DNA from: Oscillospiraceae bacterium
GTDB taxonomy: Bacteria; Bacillota; Clostridia; Oscillospirales; Oscillospiraceae
Assembly (NCBI GenBank): GCA_902802215.1
Contig: CADCLH010000069.1
Location: 1-9,183 of the forward strand
Direction of reading: 5' to 3'
DNA: 9,183 bases
Part shown: positions 1-6,928 of the stretch, piece after piece
Layout of the letters: each line of letters opens with the position of its first letter
Numbering within the stretch: the first letter of the stretch is position 1
Made by a program: the position numbers and the translations under genes
The notes under the pieces: generated by a model
Databases searched by the model: none
What the model was told of the DNA's origin: nothing
What the model saw: only the letters and a program-made list of their open reading frames with translations

Positions 1-1358
1 GTCACGAACAGCACCAGCTCCTGACTCGGCCCGACAGCGGCCTCGAGGAAGCGGAAGGCGTTGTCAAAGCGCTCCCCGGTCTCCTCGGCCAGGGTCTCGA
101 GCTCGCCGGTGTCGGCGGCAAAGAAGCTGCGCAGGGCCGCGAACTGTTCCTCGCCGTCCCCGTCCGGCAGCTCCTTCCGGTACTGCTCCAGCCGCTCGAT
201 CTCGCGCAGGCGCAGCTCCTGCCGCTCGCGGTCGTTCTGCCCCGCCGCGGCCGCGCGCTTGAGCGTCTCGCGCCGCACCGACACGATGTCGGCCAGCGAG
301 GCGTCCGGCCCTTCCTCGTCCAGACGGCCCTTGACGCCGGAGAGCGCGTCGTGCAGGGCCCCGCACAGCGCGTCCTGGAGCCGCGTCCGGCGCGCGCCCT
401 CGGACAGGCGCGAGAGCAGCAGGCCCATCACCGCGAGCTTTTCGTCGAAGGGCGCGGCGGCAAACTCCGTCACCGTGACCTTCGGCCATTCCCCGCGCAG
501 GATGTCCTCCACGTGGTAGACCTGGCGGTACTTTTTGTACAGGCGCAGGTAGCCCGCGAAGTCCCGCGCGAGGGCGGGCAGCTGGATGTACTGGCCGATC
601 AGCTCCTCGTCGGCCTCGATGCCCAGCTCCTCGTAGACCGTCAGCACCTCGCTCAGATCCTCCCAGCCGCGCGCCGTGGCGAATTGCAGGCCCTCGGGCG
701 TGTTCTCGATGCGGTAGAAGTTGTCCTTTTTGAGGTCGAGATAGGAGACCACCGCGCCGTGCAGGCCCTTTTTCAGCGCGTACTCCTTCCAGACCGCGAA
801 GTCCTCCGTCACCTCGATGCGCTTGACGCGGTCGAGCGTGACGACGTCGAAGTCGCGCACGGACTTGTTGTATTCCGGCGGGTTGCCCGCGGCCACGATC
901 AGCCAGCCCTCGGGCAGACGCTGGTTGCCGAAGGTCTTGCACTGCAAAAATTGCAGCATCATGGGCGCGAGGGTCTCGGACACGCAGTTGATCTCGTCGA
1001 GGAACAAAATGCCCTCGCGGATGCCGGTGCGCTCCATGAGCTCGTACACCGCGCCGATGATCTCCGACATGGTGTAGGCCGTGACGCTGAATTCCTCGCC
1101 GCCGTAAAGGCGCTTTTCAATAAAGGGCAGGCCCATGGCGCTCTGGCGCGTGTGGTGGGTGATCGTGTAGGCCACCAGCCCGACGTTCTCCTCGGCGGCG
1201 ATCTGCTCCATGATCTGGGTCTTGCCGATGCCCGGCGGGCCCATCAGCAGCACCGGCCGCTGCCTGAGCGGCGGGATGCGGTAGCGCCCCAGCCCGTCGC
1301 GCTCGAGATAGGCGCGCAGGGTGTTGCGGATCTGCTGCTTGGCCTGTTTGATGTTCAT
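1..1358 (-). CDS. MoxR-type AAA+ ATPase, C-terminus cut off by the window edge
   Basis: About 452 codons are visible, from an ATG at 1358 to the left edge with no stop, so the C-terminus lies outside the window. Reading the minus strand gives a AAA+ core: Walker A GPPGIGKT at residues 40-47, Walker B ILFLDEIN at about 117-124, and a sensor-1 stretch AAGNPPEYN at about 156-164, followed by DRVKRIEV. This matches MoxR-family ATPases, which work with VWA-domain partners as chaperone-like remodelling or metal-insertion machines. From about residue 200 the rest is helical and charged (ending ...SQELVLFV) and I do not recognise a domain there. A GAGGGGAGA ribosome site precedes the ATG, 13 bases after the stop of the upstream VWA gene, so the two are co-transcribed. 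The AAA+ call is certain. The client is unknown, and the pairing with VWA is inferred from position. Confidence 0.93.
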   Translation of the reverse strand, partial: MNIKQAKQQIRNTLRAYLERDGLGRYRIPPLRQRPVLLMGPPGIGKTQIMEQIAAEENVGLVAYTITHHTRQSAMGLPFIEKRLYGGEEFSVTAYTMSEIIGAVYELMERTGIREGILFLDEINCVSETLAPMMLQFLQCKTFGNQRLPEGWLIVAAGNPPEYNKSVRDFDVVTLDRVKRIEVTEDFAVWKEYALKKGLHGAVVSYLDLKKDNFYRIENTPEGLQFATARGWEDLSEVLTVYEELGIEADEELIGQYIQLPALARDFAGYLRLYKKYRQVYHVEDILRGEWPKVTVTEFAAAPFDEKLAVMGLLLSRLSEGARRTRLQDALCGALHDALSGVKGRLDEEGPDASLADIVSVRRETLKRAAAAGQNDRERQELRLREIERLEQYRKELPDGDGEEQFAALRSFFAADTGELETLAEETGERFDNAFRFLEAAVGPSQELVLFV

Positions 1359-1371
1359 GCGCTCTCCCCTC

Positions 1372-2733
1372 TCACAGCTCCGGCATTTCCGCCAGAATAT
1401 CCTCGATCCAGACGCTCTCGTCGAGCGTTTCCCGCGTCTCCCGCTCCGGCAGCTCCGGCATGAGCCGTATCGCCCAGCGCGGCATGTCCAGCGCCAGCGG
1501 CGGCTCGGCGAGCAGGATGAAGGCCGTCTCATACGGCGGACGGCGCGTGGGGTAGATCCCCATGCCGTCGGTGAAATACAGCAGGCCGCGCAGGTTTTTG
1601 AGCTGACCCGCGCGCTGTAGGGTTTCGATATGCTCGAACACCGGGCGAAAGTCCGTGGCGCTGCCGCCGGTGAGCTTCAGCGCCGCCATGTAGCGGTGAA
1701 GCTCTCCGGCGTCGCGGATAATCGTGTCGTCCCGGAGCTTGTCGTCGCACTGGAGGATGTGGATGTTGAGCCTGTGCGTGAAGGTGTCGGTCGAGCGCAG
1801 GATCGCGTAGGTGTTCTCGAGGAAGCGGCGCACCAGTTCGCCCGAGGTGGACATGGACGTGTCCACGGCGATGACCAGCTCCTCGATGCGCGTCTCCTCC
1901 CTGGTCTCGGGCGGCTCGATCAGCGGCAGGTTGCCGTACAGGCGCAGGCCGTAGCTGTAGTAGCTGTAGTCGAAGGCGTCGACGTCGCTTTTGAGCACCT
2001 CGCGCGGGGCGGCGAAGCGGCGCAGGAAGCGGCGGTAGTCCACATCGTCGCGCGCGGCGACGGCGAGCTGCTCGGTCACGGCCTCGCCGCCCGTGCCCTC
2101 GGCCGCGAAAAAGCTTCCGACGGCGCTCTGGGCCTCGGCGGCGAGCTTCTGCCAGTTTTTGTCCTGCCGCTCGCTCTGCTCCCGGTCGCGCGTCTGCTCC
2201 GCGTCCCAGAGGCCGTGGTCGTCCAGAGCGAAGGCGCGGCTGAGCTGGGCGAGCTCGTAGTCCGGGCGCTTCTCGGTCAGGAGCATGCGGTAGACGCCCT
2301 CGGCCGTCAGGACCTTCATCTGCGCCCGGCACTCGCCCCAGAACTTTTTGCGCACCGGGGTGTTGACCGGCGCGAGACTCGGCAGCGCGAGCGCGTCCAG
2401 CACGCTCTCGACCGCGGCGTCGCAGGCCAGATCCCAGAGCGCGGCGTCCCGGCCCCGGCGCTTGCGCAGGTGGCGGAACAGGCAGTGCAGCACGCTGTGC
2501 AGGTACAGGCGGCAGACCGCCCCGGACGAGCGCAGGTAGAGCGTCGCGAGGTACGGGGCGTACGCGTAATACGCGCTGCCGTCGGTGGCCGCGGAGACGG
2601 TGACGCCGTCCCCCGGCGCGAAGGCGAGCGCGCAGAGGGCCGGGGCGAGGTAGGGCAGGTCCATGCACAGGCGGGCGCGCGCGTCGGACAGGATGTCCGG
2701 CGCGACGGCGCTGAGATTGTCCGATCGTTCCAT
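1372..2733 (-). CDS. VWA-like domain protein with N-terminal metallopeptidase-like domain (DUF2201 type)
   Basis: This 453-residue soluble protein has two recognisable parts. The N-terminal region, about 1-140, resembles the putative metallopeptidase half of DUF2201 proteins, with the histidine motif HSVLHCLFRH at about 79-88. The usual HExxH glutamate is replaced by serine, so zinc could still be bound but ordinary peptidase chemistry is doubtful. The C-terminal half is a VWA-like domain with an intact MIDAS metal site: DTSMS at about 291-295, a threonine in GGSATDF at about 360, and FTDG at about 387-390. VWA proteins of this kind act with MoxR ATPases, and one is encoded directly downstream. 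I chose the ATG at 2733 because a GGGAG site lies 8 bases upstream. A GTG at 2739 would add two residues and overlap the LRR gene by 4 bases, but it sits only 2 bases from that site. Middle residues 170-210 are charged and probably helical. Confidence 0.9.
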   Translation of the reverse strand: MERSDNLSAVAPDILSDARARLCMDLPYLAPALCALAFAPGDGVTVSAATDGSAYYAYAPYLATLYLRSSGAVCRLYLHSVLHCLFRHLRKRRGRDAALWDLACDAAVESVLDALALPSLAPVNTPVRKKFWGECRAQMKVLTAEGVYRMLLTEKRPDYELAQLSRAFALDDHGLWDAEQTRDREQSERQDKNWQKLAAEAQSAVGSFFAAEGTGGEAVTEQLAVAARDDVDYRRFLRRFAAPREVLKSDVDAFDYSYYSYGLRLYGNLPLIEPPETREETRIEELVIAVDTSMSTSGELVRRFLENTYAILRSTDTFTHRLNIHILQCDDKLRDDTIIRDAGELHRYMAALKLTGGSATDFRPVFEHIETLQRAGQLKNLRGLLYFTDGMGIYPTRRPPYETAFILLAEPPLALDMPRWAIRLMPELPERETRETLDESVWIEDILAEMPEL

Positions 2734-2735
2734 AG

Positions 2736-3725
2736 TCACAGCTCCCAGCTCTTTTGCCGCGGCGGGAACAGGCGGCGCCGCTGCTCGAGCAGCAGGGCCG
2801 CGCCCTCGGTGAACGACGCTGATCGCGCTTCGTCCAGCGCGTCGGCGAGTTCCTCGCGCGTGATCCCGTTCAGCCCGAGCGCGAGGCGCAGGCCCTCGGC
2901 GTCGCGCGTGCCGACGGCATAGCGCAGGGCGTCCGCCCGGTGCTTTTCCAGATACGCGCGGTAGGTTCCCGCCGCCCGCTCCGACAGCTCCGCCGGCCAG
3001 CGCAGGCGGCAGTAGGCCAGACGCAGGGCCGTGTCCTCCTCGTGCTCGACGGCGAGCATGCCGGGAAACAGCGCGTCGTAGTCCGAGAGGATCAGACGGC
3101 GGGACCGGAAGACGATGTGGTAGGGATAGCCCGCGCCGCCGATCTTGAAGTCGAAGTGGCGGGCGGGGCTGTTTTCCTCATAGCGCTCGACGTACTCGGG
3201 GAAGACGAGGCGCAGCTCGCCCTCCGCGCCGCCGTGCACCGTGACCAGAAGCTCCTGCGGCAGGGCCGAGACGATCGCGGCCAGCGCCGGACCCTGGTCG
3301 GCGCCGCTGCGCGTCAGGTCCAGGCGCGAAAAGGCGCGGCAGTTCATAAAGCAGGCGCCGCCGACCCCCTGCAGCACGTCGGACAGGCACAGCTCCTCCA
3401 TCTCGCGCAGGTTCAGAAAGGCGTAGTCCCCGACGCTTTTCAGCGCCCCCGGCAGCGTGAGCCGCCGGATGCGCCGGTTGTCGAAGTCCCCCCCCGGCAC
3501 GCCGCAGCGAAGCTCCAGCTCCTCGCCCGGCACGTCCGCCGCCCCGGGCGCGAGGCAGCGGTCCGACAGGCGCGTGACCGGCAGGCCGAAGAGCTCGTCC
3601 GGCAGCACGGCGTCTCTGTCGCAGGTCGCGGCGCGCAGGATGGTGACGCCCTCCCCCTCGCGGCGGAGCTTCAGACGCCAGTTGGATAGGGCGGAGATGG
3701 TTTTCACGCGGTCAATGGCCTCCAT
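2736..3725 (-). CDS. Leucine-rich-repeat protein (BspA/LRR_5-like), unknown role, upstream of VWA-MoxR pair
   Basis: This 329-residue protein has no signal peptide or membrane helix and is probably cytoplasmic. Residues about 40-58 (LPDELFGLPVTRLSDRCL) and about 86-137 show the BspA-like pattern of leucine-rich repeats, for example LTLPGALKSVGDYAF and CLSDVLQGVGGACF. Only two or three repeats are present, far fewer than in surface BspA proteins. The C-terminal half, about 170-329, is mixed and helix-rich, with no domain I recognise. The gene runs straight into the VWA gene, so it likely supplies an adaptor or client for the VWA-MoxR machine; this is inference from position. The start is uncertain. 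The ATG at 3725 has no good ribosome site. A GTG at 3707 (residue 7) has GGAGG 11 bases upstream and would also give a plausible start. Confidence 0.8.
   Translation of the reverse strand: MEAIDRVKTISALSNWRLKLRREGEGVTILRAATCDRDAVLPDELFGLPVTRLSDRCLAPGAADVPGEELELRCGVPGGDFDNRRIRRLTLPGALKSVGDYAFLNLREMEELCLSDVLQGVGGACFMNCRAFSRLDLTRSGADQGPALAAIVSALPQELLVTVHGGAEGELRLVFPEYVERYEENSPARHFDFKIGGAGYPYHIVFRSRRLILSDYDALFPGMLAVEHEEDTALRLAYCRLRWPAELSERAAGTYRAYLEKHRADALRYAVGTRDAEGLRLALGLNGITREELADALDEARSASFTEGAALLLEQRRRLFPPRQKSWEL
2742..2746 (-). promoter_or_regulatory. Ribosome binding site deciding the VWA gene start
   Basis: The minus strand reads GGGAG here, inside the last codons of the LRR gene. It lies 8 bases before the ATG at 2733 and only 2 bases before the in-frame GTG at 2739. 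The spacing favours the ATG and implies translational coupling, since the LRR stop codon (2738-2736) falls between the site and the start. Confidence 0.6.
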
Positions 3726-3726
3726 T

Positions 3727-3738
3727 TCTGTCGACAGA
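3727..3738. repeat. 12-bp perfect palindrome just upstream of the LRR start
   Basis: TCTGTCGACAGA reads the same on both strands and ends one base before the predicted ATG of the LRR gene, where a ribosome site would be expected. It lies in the 49-base gap (3726-3774) that separates the two halves of the minus-strand gene set. It could be a small operator or a translation-masking structure, or chance. No intrinsic terminator is visible in this gap. A TATACA on the minus strand in the gap lacks a credible -35 box. Confidence 0.3.
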
Positions 3739-3774
3739 CAGTGGAAAACGGGGAAAGGATCGTGTATACTGGCA

Positions 3775-4617
3775 TCAGTACGGATCGTGCTCCGCCTCGC
3801 GCCCCTCCCTGTCGAAGTGAGGCCGGCGCGGAGGTGCGCGGCGTCCGACCGGCGCGGAGAACTCGCGCAGGTCGACGCCCGTCAGCTGCTTGACCACCCA
3901 CAGGAAGAACACCAGCACCAGGATCGGGATCAGGCAGGAGGTCACAATCATGACCGCCAGCGTCTCGACAAAGCGGTTGAGGATCGTGGAGGCCTTCTCG
4001 GTCAGGCTGTCCTTCGTCTCGGACAGGCGGTTGAGCACCGAGCGGAGCATCCCGACGTCGTCCGCCTCGGACAGCTCCTTCGTCTCCTCCGACAGCTCCT
4101 CGGCCGAGGCGATGGTGCTGTCGATGGAGTCCTGAAACGTGGTGTAGATCAGGTCCGAGGTGCGCACGCTCAGGGGGATGACCAGCAGCATGGCGACGCC
4201 GATGAGCGTCAGCTTGCACGCCTGCCGGTCCAGCAGCCGCGGATTCCAGATCCGCCCCACGGCAAACAGGACGCAGGCCAGCGGGAACAGCCCGCGGAAC
4301 ACCCCCAGCGGGATGATGCTCAGCAGGTATTTCTCCGCGTAGAGCACGCAGAGGATCAGCAGGAAATACTCCGAAAAATCCGCCAGCTTCTCGGCGATCG
4401 GCGTGGCCGTGTCCCCCGGGATGGCCGAGATCCCCGCCGAGGTCACGGTCGAGGCGGCCATCAGCTTGAGCACGGTGTCCGTTTTCGCGTCGATGGATTC
4501 GGTGTACGCCGTATACCGCTCCGGCGCGGAGAAGCGCGCAGCCAGCGGGAAGAACGAGAGAACGGCAAAGAGGATCAGCGCGAGGCAGATCACGGTTCTG
4601 GACAGGATGTTGTTCAT
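3775..4617 (-). CDS. Five-helix membrane protein of unknown function
   Basis: This is a 280-residue integral membrane protein. Predicted transmembrane segments by hydrophobicity lie at about 8-27, 82-101, 103-121, 134-152 and 218-243. Two soluble stretches separate them: about 28-80, rich in Thr, Ser and Ala, and about 153-215, an acidic amphipathic helix region (SAEELSEETKELSEADD) that could form a coiled coil. The tail after residue 244 begins KQLTGVDLREFSAP and ends in an arginine- and proline-rich stretch. I do not recognise a named family. The ATG at 4617 overlaps the stop of the DUF4230 gene by 4 bases (ATGA), so translation of the two is coupled. They probably act together at the membrane, possibly as a complex in which the long outer helix contacts the DUF4230 domain. 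That is inference. Confidence 0.8.
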   Translation of the reverse strand: MNNILSRTVICLALILFAVLSFFPLAARFSAPERYTAYTESIDAKTDTVLKLMAASTVTSAGISAIPGDTATPIAEKLADFSEYFLLILCVLYAEKYLLSIIPLGVFRGLFPLACVLFAVGRIWNPRLLDRQACKLTLIGVAMLLVIPLSVRTSDLIYTTFQDSIDSTIASAEELSEETKELSEADDVGMLRSVLNRLSETKDSLTEKASTILNRFVETLAVMIVTSCLIPILVLVFFLWVVKQLTGVDLREFSAPVGRRAPPRRPHFDREGREAEHDPY

Positions 4618-5324
4618 GACTCCTCCTTCTCCGGAAGCGTCCGGAACGTCAGGCGGTATTCCGACAGGTCGACCAGACTCCCGACGACGCCGCGGATGAT
4701 GTGCTGCGCGTTCTCGTTCGCCCGGTCCAGAACGCCGCGGGCTATGGCCTTCTGCTCCGCCGCGTTCTCCAGCTCGATCAGCGAGTTGTTGTAGTCCTCG
4801 ATGGAGATGTGGTTGCCCGTGCCCTCCTTCTCGGAGTAGACGATCAGGCTGTTCGGGTCGATGCTGGCCGGTCTTGCCTCCGCGGGCGGGAGGGTGACGA
4901 CGATCTCCTTGCTCTCGTCGTCCTTCTCCACTTTGATCTTCGAGCAGTCGATCCCCGCCTCGACGACGCCGTCATAGCTGGCGAGGAAGCTGGATTCGGT
5001 GAACTTCCACTCGATGCCCAGCAGCTTCTTGATGCTCGAAAAGCTGACGACCTCGGTGAAACAATACTCCTCCGTGAGCAGGAAGCCCATGTCGTTCAGC
5101 CCGTCCTGAATCACGTCGGACGTGATGCGCTTCTCGGTCTCGACAATCTTCTCGACCGTCTTTTCCCGGACGACGACCTCGGCCGTCGGGCGCGGGGTGA
5201 CGGCGGGAAGCGTCGGCTTCTGCGCCGTGGACGAGGTCGCGACCACATACGCGATCGCCGCCAGCAGCGCAAGGCAAAGCAGGATCAGCAGGATGGTTTT
5301 GGTTTTGCTTTTTTCTTTGACCAT
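4614..5324 (-). CDS. DUF4230 domain protein, membrane-anchored
   Basis: This 236-residue protein has a lysine-rich start (MVKEKSKTKT), one hydrophobic segment at about 11-30 and a Pro/Thr linker at about 33-48. A charged, probably coiled helix follows at about 50-70, and then a compact domain at about 70-215. The phrases LTEEYCFTEVVSF, FLASYDGVVEAGIDCSKIKV and VVTLPPAEARPASIDP match what I know of the DUF4230 family, whose function is unknown. The anchor without a lipobox cysteine indicates a single-pass protein with its domain outside the membrane. I chose the ATG at 5324 because AGGGGG lies about 8 bases upstream, a promoter lies beyond that, and the longer in-frame reading to 5597 would run through the promoter and the divergent gene. 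It is the first gene of the minus-strand set and overlaps the next gene by 4 bases. Confidence 0.85.
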   Translation of the reverse strand: MVKEKSKTKTILLILLCLALLAAIAYVVATSSTAQKPTLPAVTPRPTAEVVVREKTVEKIVETEKRITSDVIQDGLNDMGFLLTEEYCFTEVVSFSSIKKLLGIEWKFTESSFLASYDGVVEAGIDCSKIKVEKDDESKEIVVTLPPAEARPASIDPNSLIVYSEKEGTGNHISIEDYNNSLIELENAAEQKAIARGVLDRANENAQHIIRGVVGSLVDLSEYRLTFRTLPEKEES

Positions 5325-5364
5325 ACGGCATTCCCCCTGTCGATTTTTGTTGAAACACACTTCA

Positions 5365-5393
5365 TTTATAACACAGATCCGAAACGACTTCAA
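5365..5393 (-). promoter_or_regulatory. Promoter of the minus-strand gene set
   Basis: On the minus strand, TTGAAG (5393-5388) and TATAAA (5370-5365) are separated by exactly 17 bases. This is a good sigma-A-type match in an otherwise GC-rich sequence, 41 bases before the start of the DUF4230 gene. It is the only strong promoter seen ahead of these five genes. The same AT-rich patch offers TATAAC (5367-5372) on the plus strand as a possible -10 box for the divergent lipoprotein gene, but no good plus-strand -35 box is at the right spacing, so that second promoter is unproven. Confidence 0.65.
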
Positions 5394-5418
5394 CACCTTC
5401 CCGCGAAAGGAGATCTCC

Positions 5419-6876
5419 ATGAAAAAGCTGCTCTCTCTGCTGCTTTGCGCCCTGCTGCTCCTGTCTCTCGCCGGCTGCGCCGCGGCCGGCGGCCGGACGG
5501 ACGCGACGCCCGCGCCCGCGCCGACGTCTGCCGCGCCGACGTCCGCCCCCCTGCCGCCCGAGCCGTCCCTGCCGGGGCCCTCCGCCCCGCCGGTCACGCC
5601 CGCGCCGGAGCGCAGCTTCGACGAAGCCGTGGCGGGTCAGGTCTTCGCCGTGGCGCTGGCCGCGCACAACGGCTGCTTCCCCGACGGCACGCTGCCGGAC
5701 GATCCCGCCTTTCTTATGGAGGCCACCGGCTGGTACGCGGCCTGGCGCTGGCGCACGGCGGGCGTGGACATCCTTCCGCTCGACGAGGCCGTGGCCTTCC
5801 AGCTCTCGCTCGGCAGCCGCGGGGACTTCGTGCTCGACCCCGAGTATGAGACCTACGGGCTCGTTTCGCGCACTGTGGCCGACGACGGGACGGAGGGCGT
5901 GGACTACTTCGTGTACAAGCGGCTGCTGACCGAACAGCTTGGCGTGACGCTGGAGCTCAAAAGCGAGAGCGAGGGCGAGCACGCGGTCGACGCGGCGGTG
6001 ATCCGCCACTTTGACAGCGGCGATACCGCCGAGCGGCGCTACCGCCTGCTCTTTGCCCCGAACCCCGGCGACGGACGCTTCCCCTACCGCCTGACCGATC
6101 TGACGCTGCCGCCCGCCGGGCCGCAGATGGACCCCGCCTTCGACTTCGACTGGGAGCTGCTGCTGTCGCAGAACCGTCTGTCGACGCTGCTGGGCTTCTC
6201 CCCGTCCGTGAAGATCGAGTACAGCTACGACACCGACCGCGTGACCTGGCTCTTCCTGCGCGGGGGGGATCTGTGCGTCCTCAACATGGCGGACGGGCTG
6301 ATCTACGGCGAGTACCGCGGCGCGCGCTTTGAGTACGGGCCCGACGAGCAGGGCGTCGTGCGCGCCCGGATCACCGCCTTCGACGACAGCGCCGGGAGCT
6401 TCAAGGCCAACGACACGATCCTCACCGATCTCTTCTCCATGGCGGCCGTGATGAAGTACGAGGGCACCGACGGCGAGCGCATCTTCATCCGCTCGGTCTC
6501 CGAATACGGCTACCGGGACGACTTCGAGATCAGCCGCGGCACGCTGGCCCTGCTGCGCGAGGCCTACTATTACAACGGCGACGAGCCCGTCAGCGTCGTG
6601 ACCGTCAGCTACCCCGACGCCCTGCCCGACTTCTCCTTCCTCGACGGCTGGGACAAGCCGCTGCGCGAGGTCACCGGGATCTGGGAGGACTTTTACGACG
6701 GCGACATCCATGTGCGCGAGGAGCGCTACGAGCTGCCGGGCGACTGGGAGTTCCTGCCCTATGAGGGGCGCTGGGGCGACTATACCATTTATATGAACAA
6801 GGGCTACACCCGGCCCTACTTCTACCCCGGCGACGGGATCGACTACACCCTGTATCTCACCACCGCGAAGGGATAG
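5419..6876 (+). CDS. Secreted lipoprotein of unknown function
   Basis: This 485-residue protein starts with a textbook lipoprotein signal: two lysines, a leucine-rich core, and the lipobox LAGC with cysteine 20 as the likely lipid attachment site. A flexible Ala/Pro/Thr/Ser linker at about 21-63, with no aromatic residues, is followed by a globular part at about 64-485. That part is rich in aromatic and acidic residues (for example SVKIEYSYDTDRVTWLF and EYGYRDDFEISRGTL) and ends ...DYTLYLTTAKG. I do not recognise the domain, and the only cysteines in the mature part are isolated, so disulfides are not suggested. It should sit on the outer face of the cell membrane. Start choice: ATG at 5419 with AAGGAG 6 bases upstream and the signal peptide directly after it. 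The gene is divergent from the DUF4230 gene. Substrate-binding or sensor roles are possible but unsupported. Confidence 0.82.
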   Translation: MKKLLSLLLCALLLLSLAGCAAAGGRTDATPAPAPTSAAPTSAPLPPEPSLPGPSAPPVTPAPERSFDEAVAGQVFAVALAAHNGCFPDGTLPDDPAFLMEATGWYAAWRWRTAGVDILPLDEAVAFQLSLGSRGDFVLDPEYETYGLVSRTVADDGTEGVDYFVYKRLLTEQLGVTLELKSESEGEHAVDAAVIRHFDSGDTAERRYRLLFAPNPGDGRFPYRLTDLTLPPAGPQMDPAFDFDWELLLSQNRLSTLLGFSPSVKIEYSYDTDRVTWLFLRGGDLCVLNMADGLIYGEYRGARFEYGPDEQGVVRARITAFDDSAGSFKANDTILTDLFSMAAVMKYEGTDGERIFIRSVSEYGYRDDFEISRGTLALLREAYYYNGDEPVSVVTVSYPDALPDFSFLDGWDKPLREVTGIWEDFYDGDIHVREERYELPGDWEFLPYEGRWGDYTIYMNKGYTRPYFYPGDGIDYTLYLTTAKG

Positions 6877-6904
6877 TTGTAATTCCCCAAAAATATGGTA
6901 TAAT
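6877..6904 (+). promoter_or_regulatory. Promoter of the sufCB operon
   Basis: TTGTAA (6877-6882) and a perfect TATAAT (6899-6904) are 16 bases apart, and TG at 6896-6897 gives an extended -10. The -35 box begins on the base right after the stop codon of the lipoprotein gene. Transcription would start near 6911, leaving a leader of about 70 bases before sufC. The -10 box is also the left edge of a long palindrome, which suggests direct repression or activation at this promoter. Confidence 0.75.
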
Positions 6905-6928
6905 GACGGCGTTAACGCCGTCATTATA
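6899..6928. repeat. 30-bp perfect palindrome overlapping the suf promoter -10; probable operator
   Basis: The left half TATAATGACGGCGTT is followed immediately by its exact reverse complement, centred between 6913 and 6914 on a GTTAAC core. The left end is the promoter's -10 box and the centre falls at the expected transcription start. A dimeric regulator bound here would block or reshape initiation. RNA started at the promoter would carry only the right half, so a hairpin can form only in read-through RNA from the lipoprotein gene. There it could act as a weak terminator or insulator, although no run of T follows. The half-site does not match the IscR, SufR or Fur boxes I know. Confidence 0.75.

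Noticed and set aside
64..942. Minus-strand reading frame of 292 codons, rich in Arg, Gly and Ala
   Set aside because: It is a shadow frame of the MoxR ATPase, whose real frame shows Walker A, Walker B and sensor motifs; the shadow has no motif and the composition typical of out-of-frame GC-rich DNA.
1630..2922. Plus-strand reading frame of 430 codons antisense to the VWA gene
   Set aside because: It has no ribosome site or family likeness and lies opposite a gene with a clear MIDAS motif; long antisense frames are expected at this GC content.
5409..5418. GGAGATCTCC palindrome covering the lipoprotein ribosome site
   Set aside because: It is only 10 bases, explained by the ribosome site plus chance; as RNA it could form just a 3-pair stem.
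5325..5597. N-terminal extension of the DUF4230 protein to 5597
   Set aside because: The extension would cross the promoter and the start of the divergent lipoprotein gene; the internal ATG at 5324 has a good ribosome site and begins a sensible membrane anchor.
6899..6928. The palindrome as an ordinary intrinsic terminator of the lipoprotein gene
   Set aside because: No T-run follows (AGAATTTGAG) and the hairpin overlaps a near-consensus promoter; a weak terminator role in read-through RNA is not excluded, but it is not the best reading.
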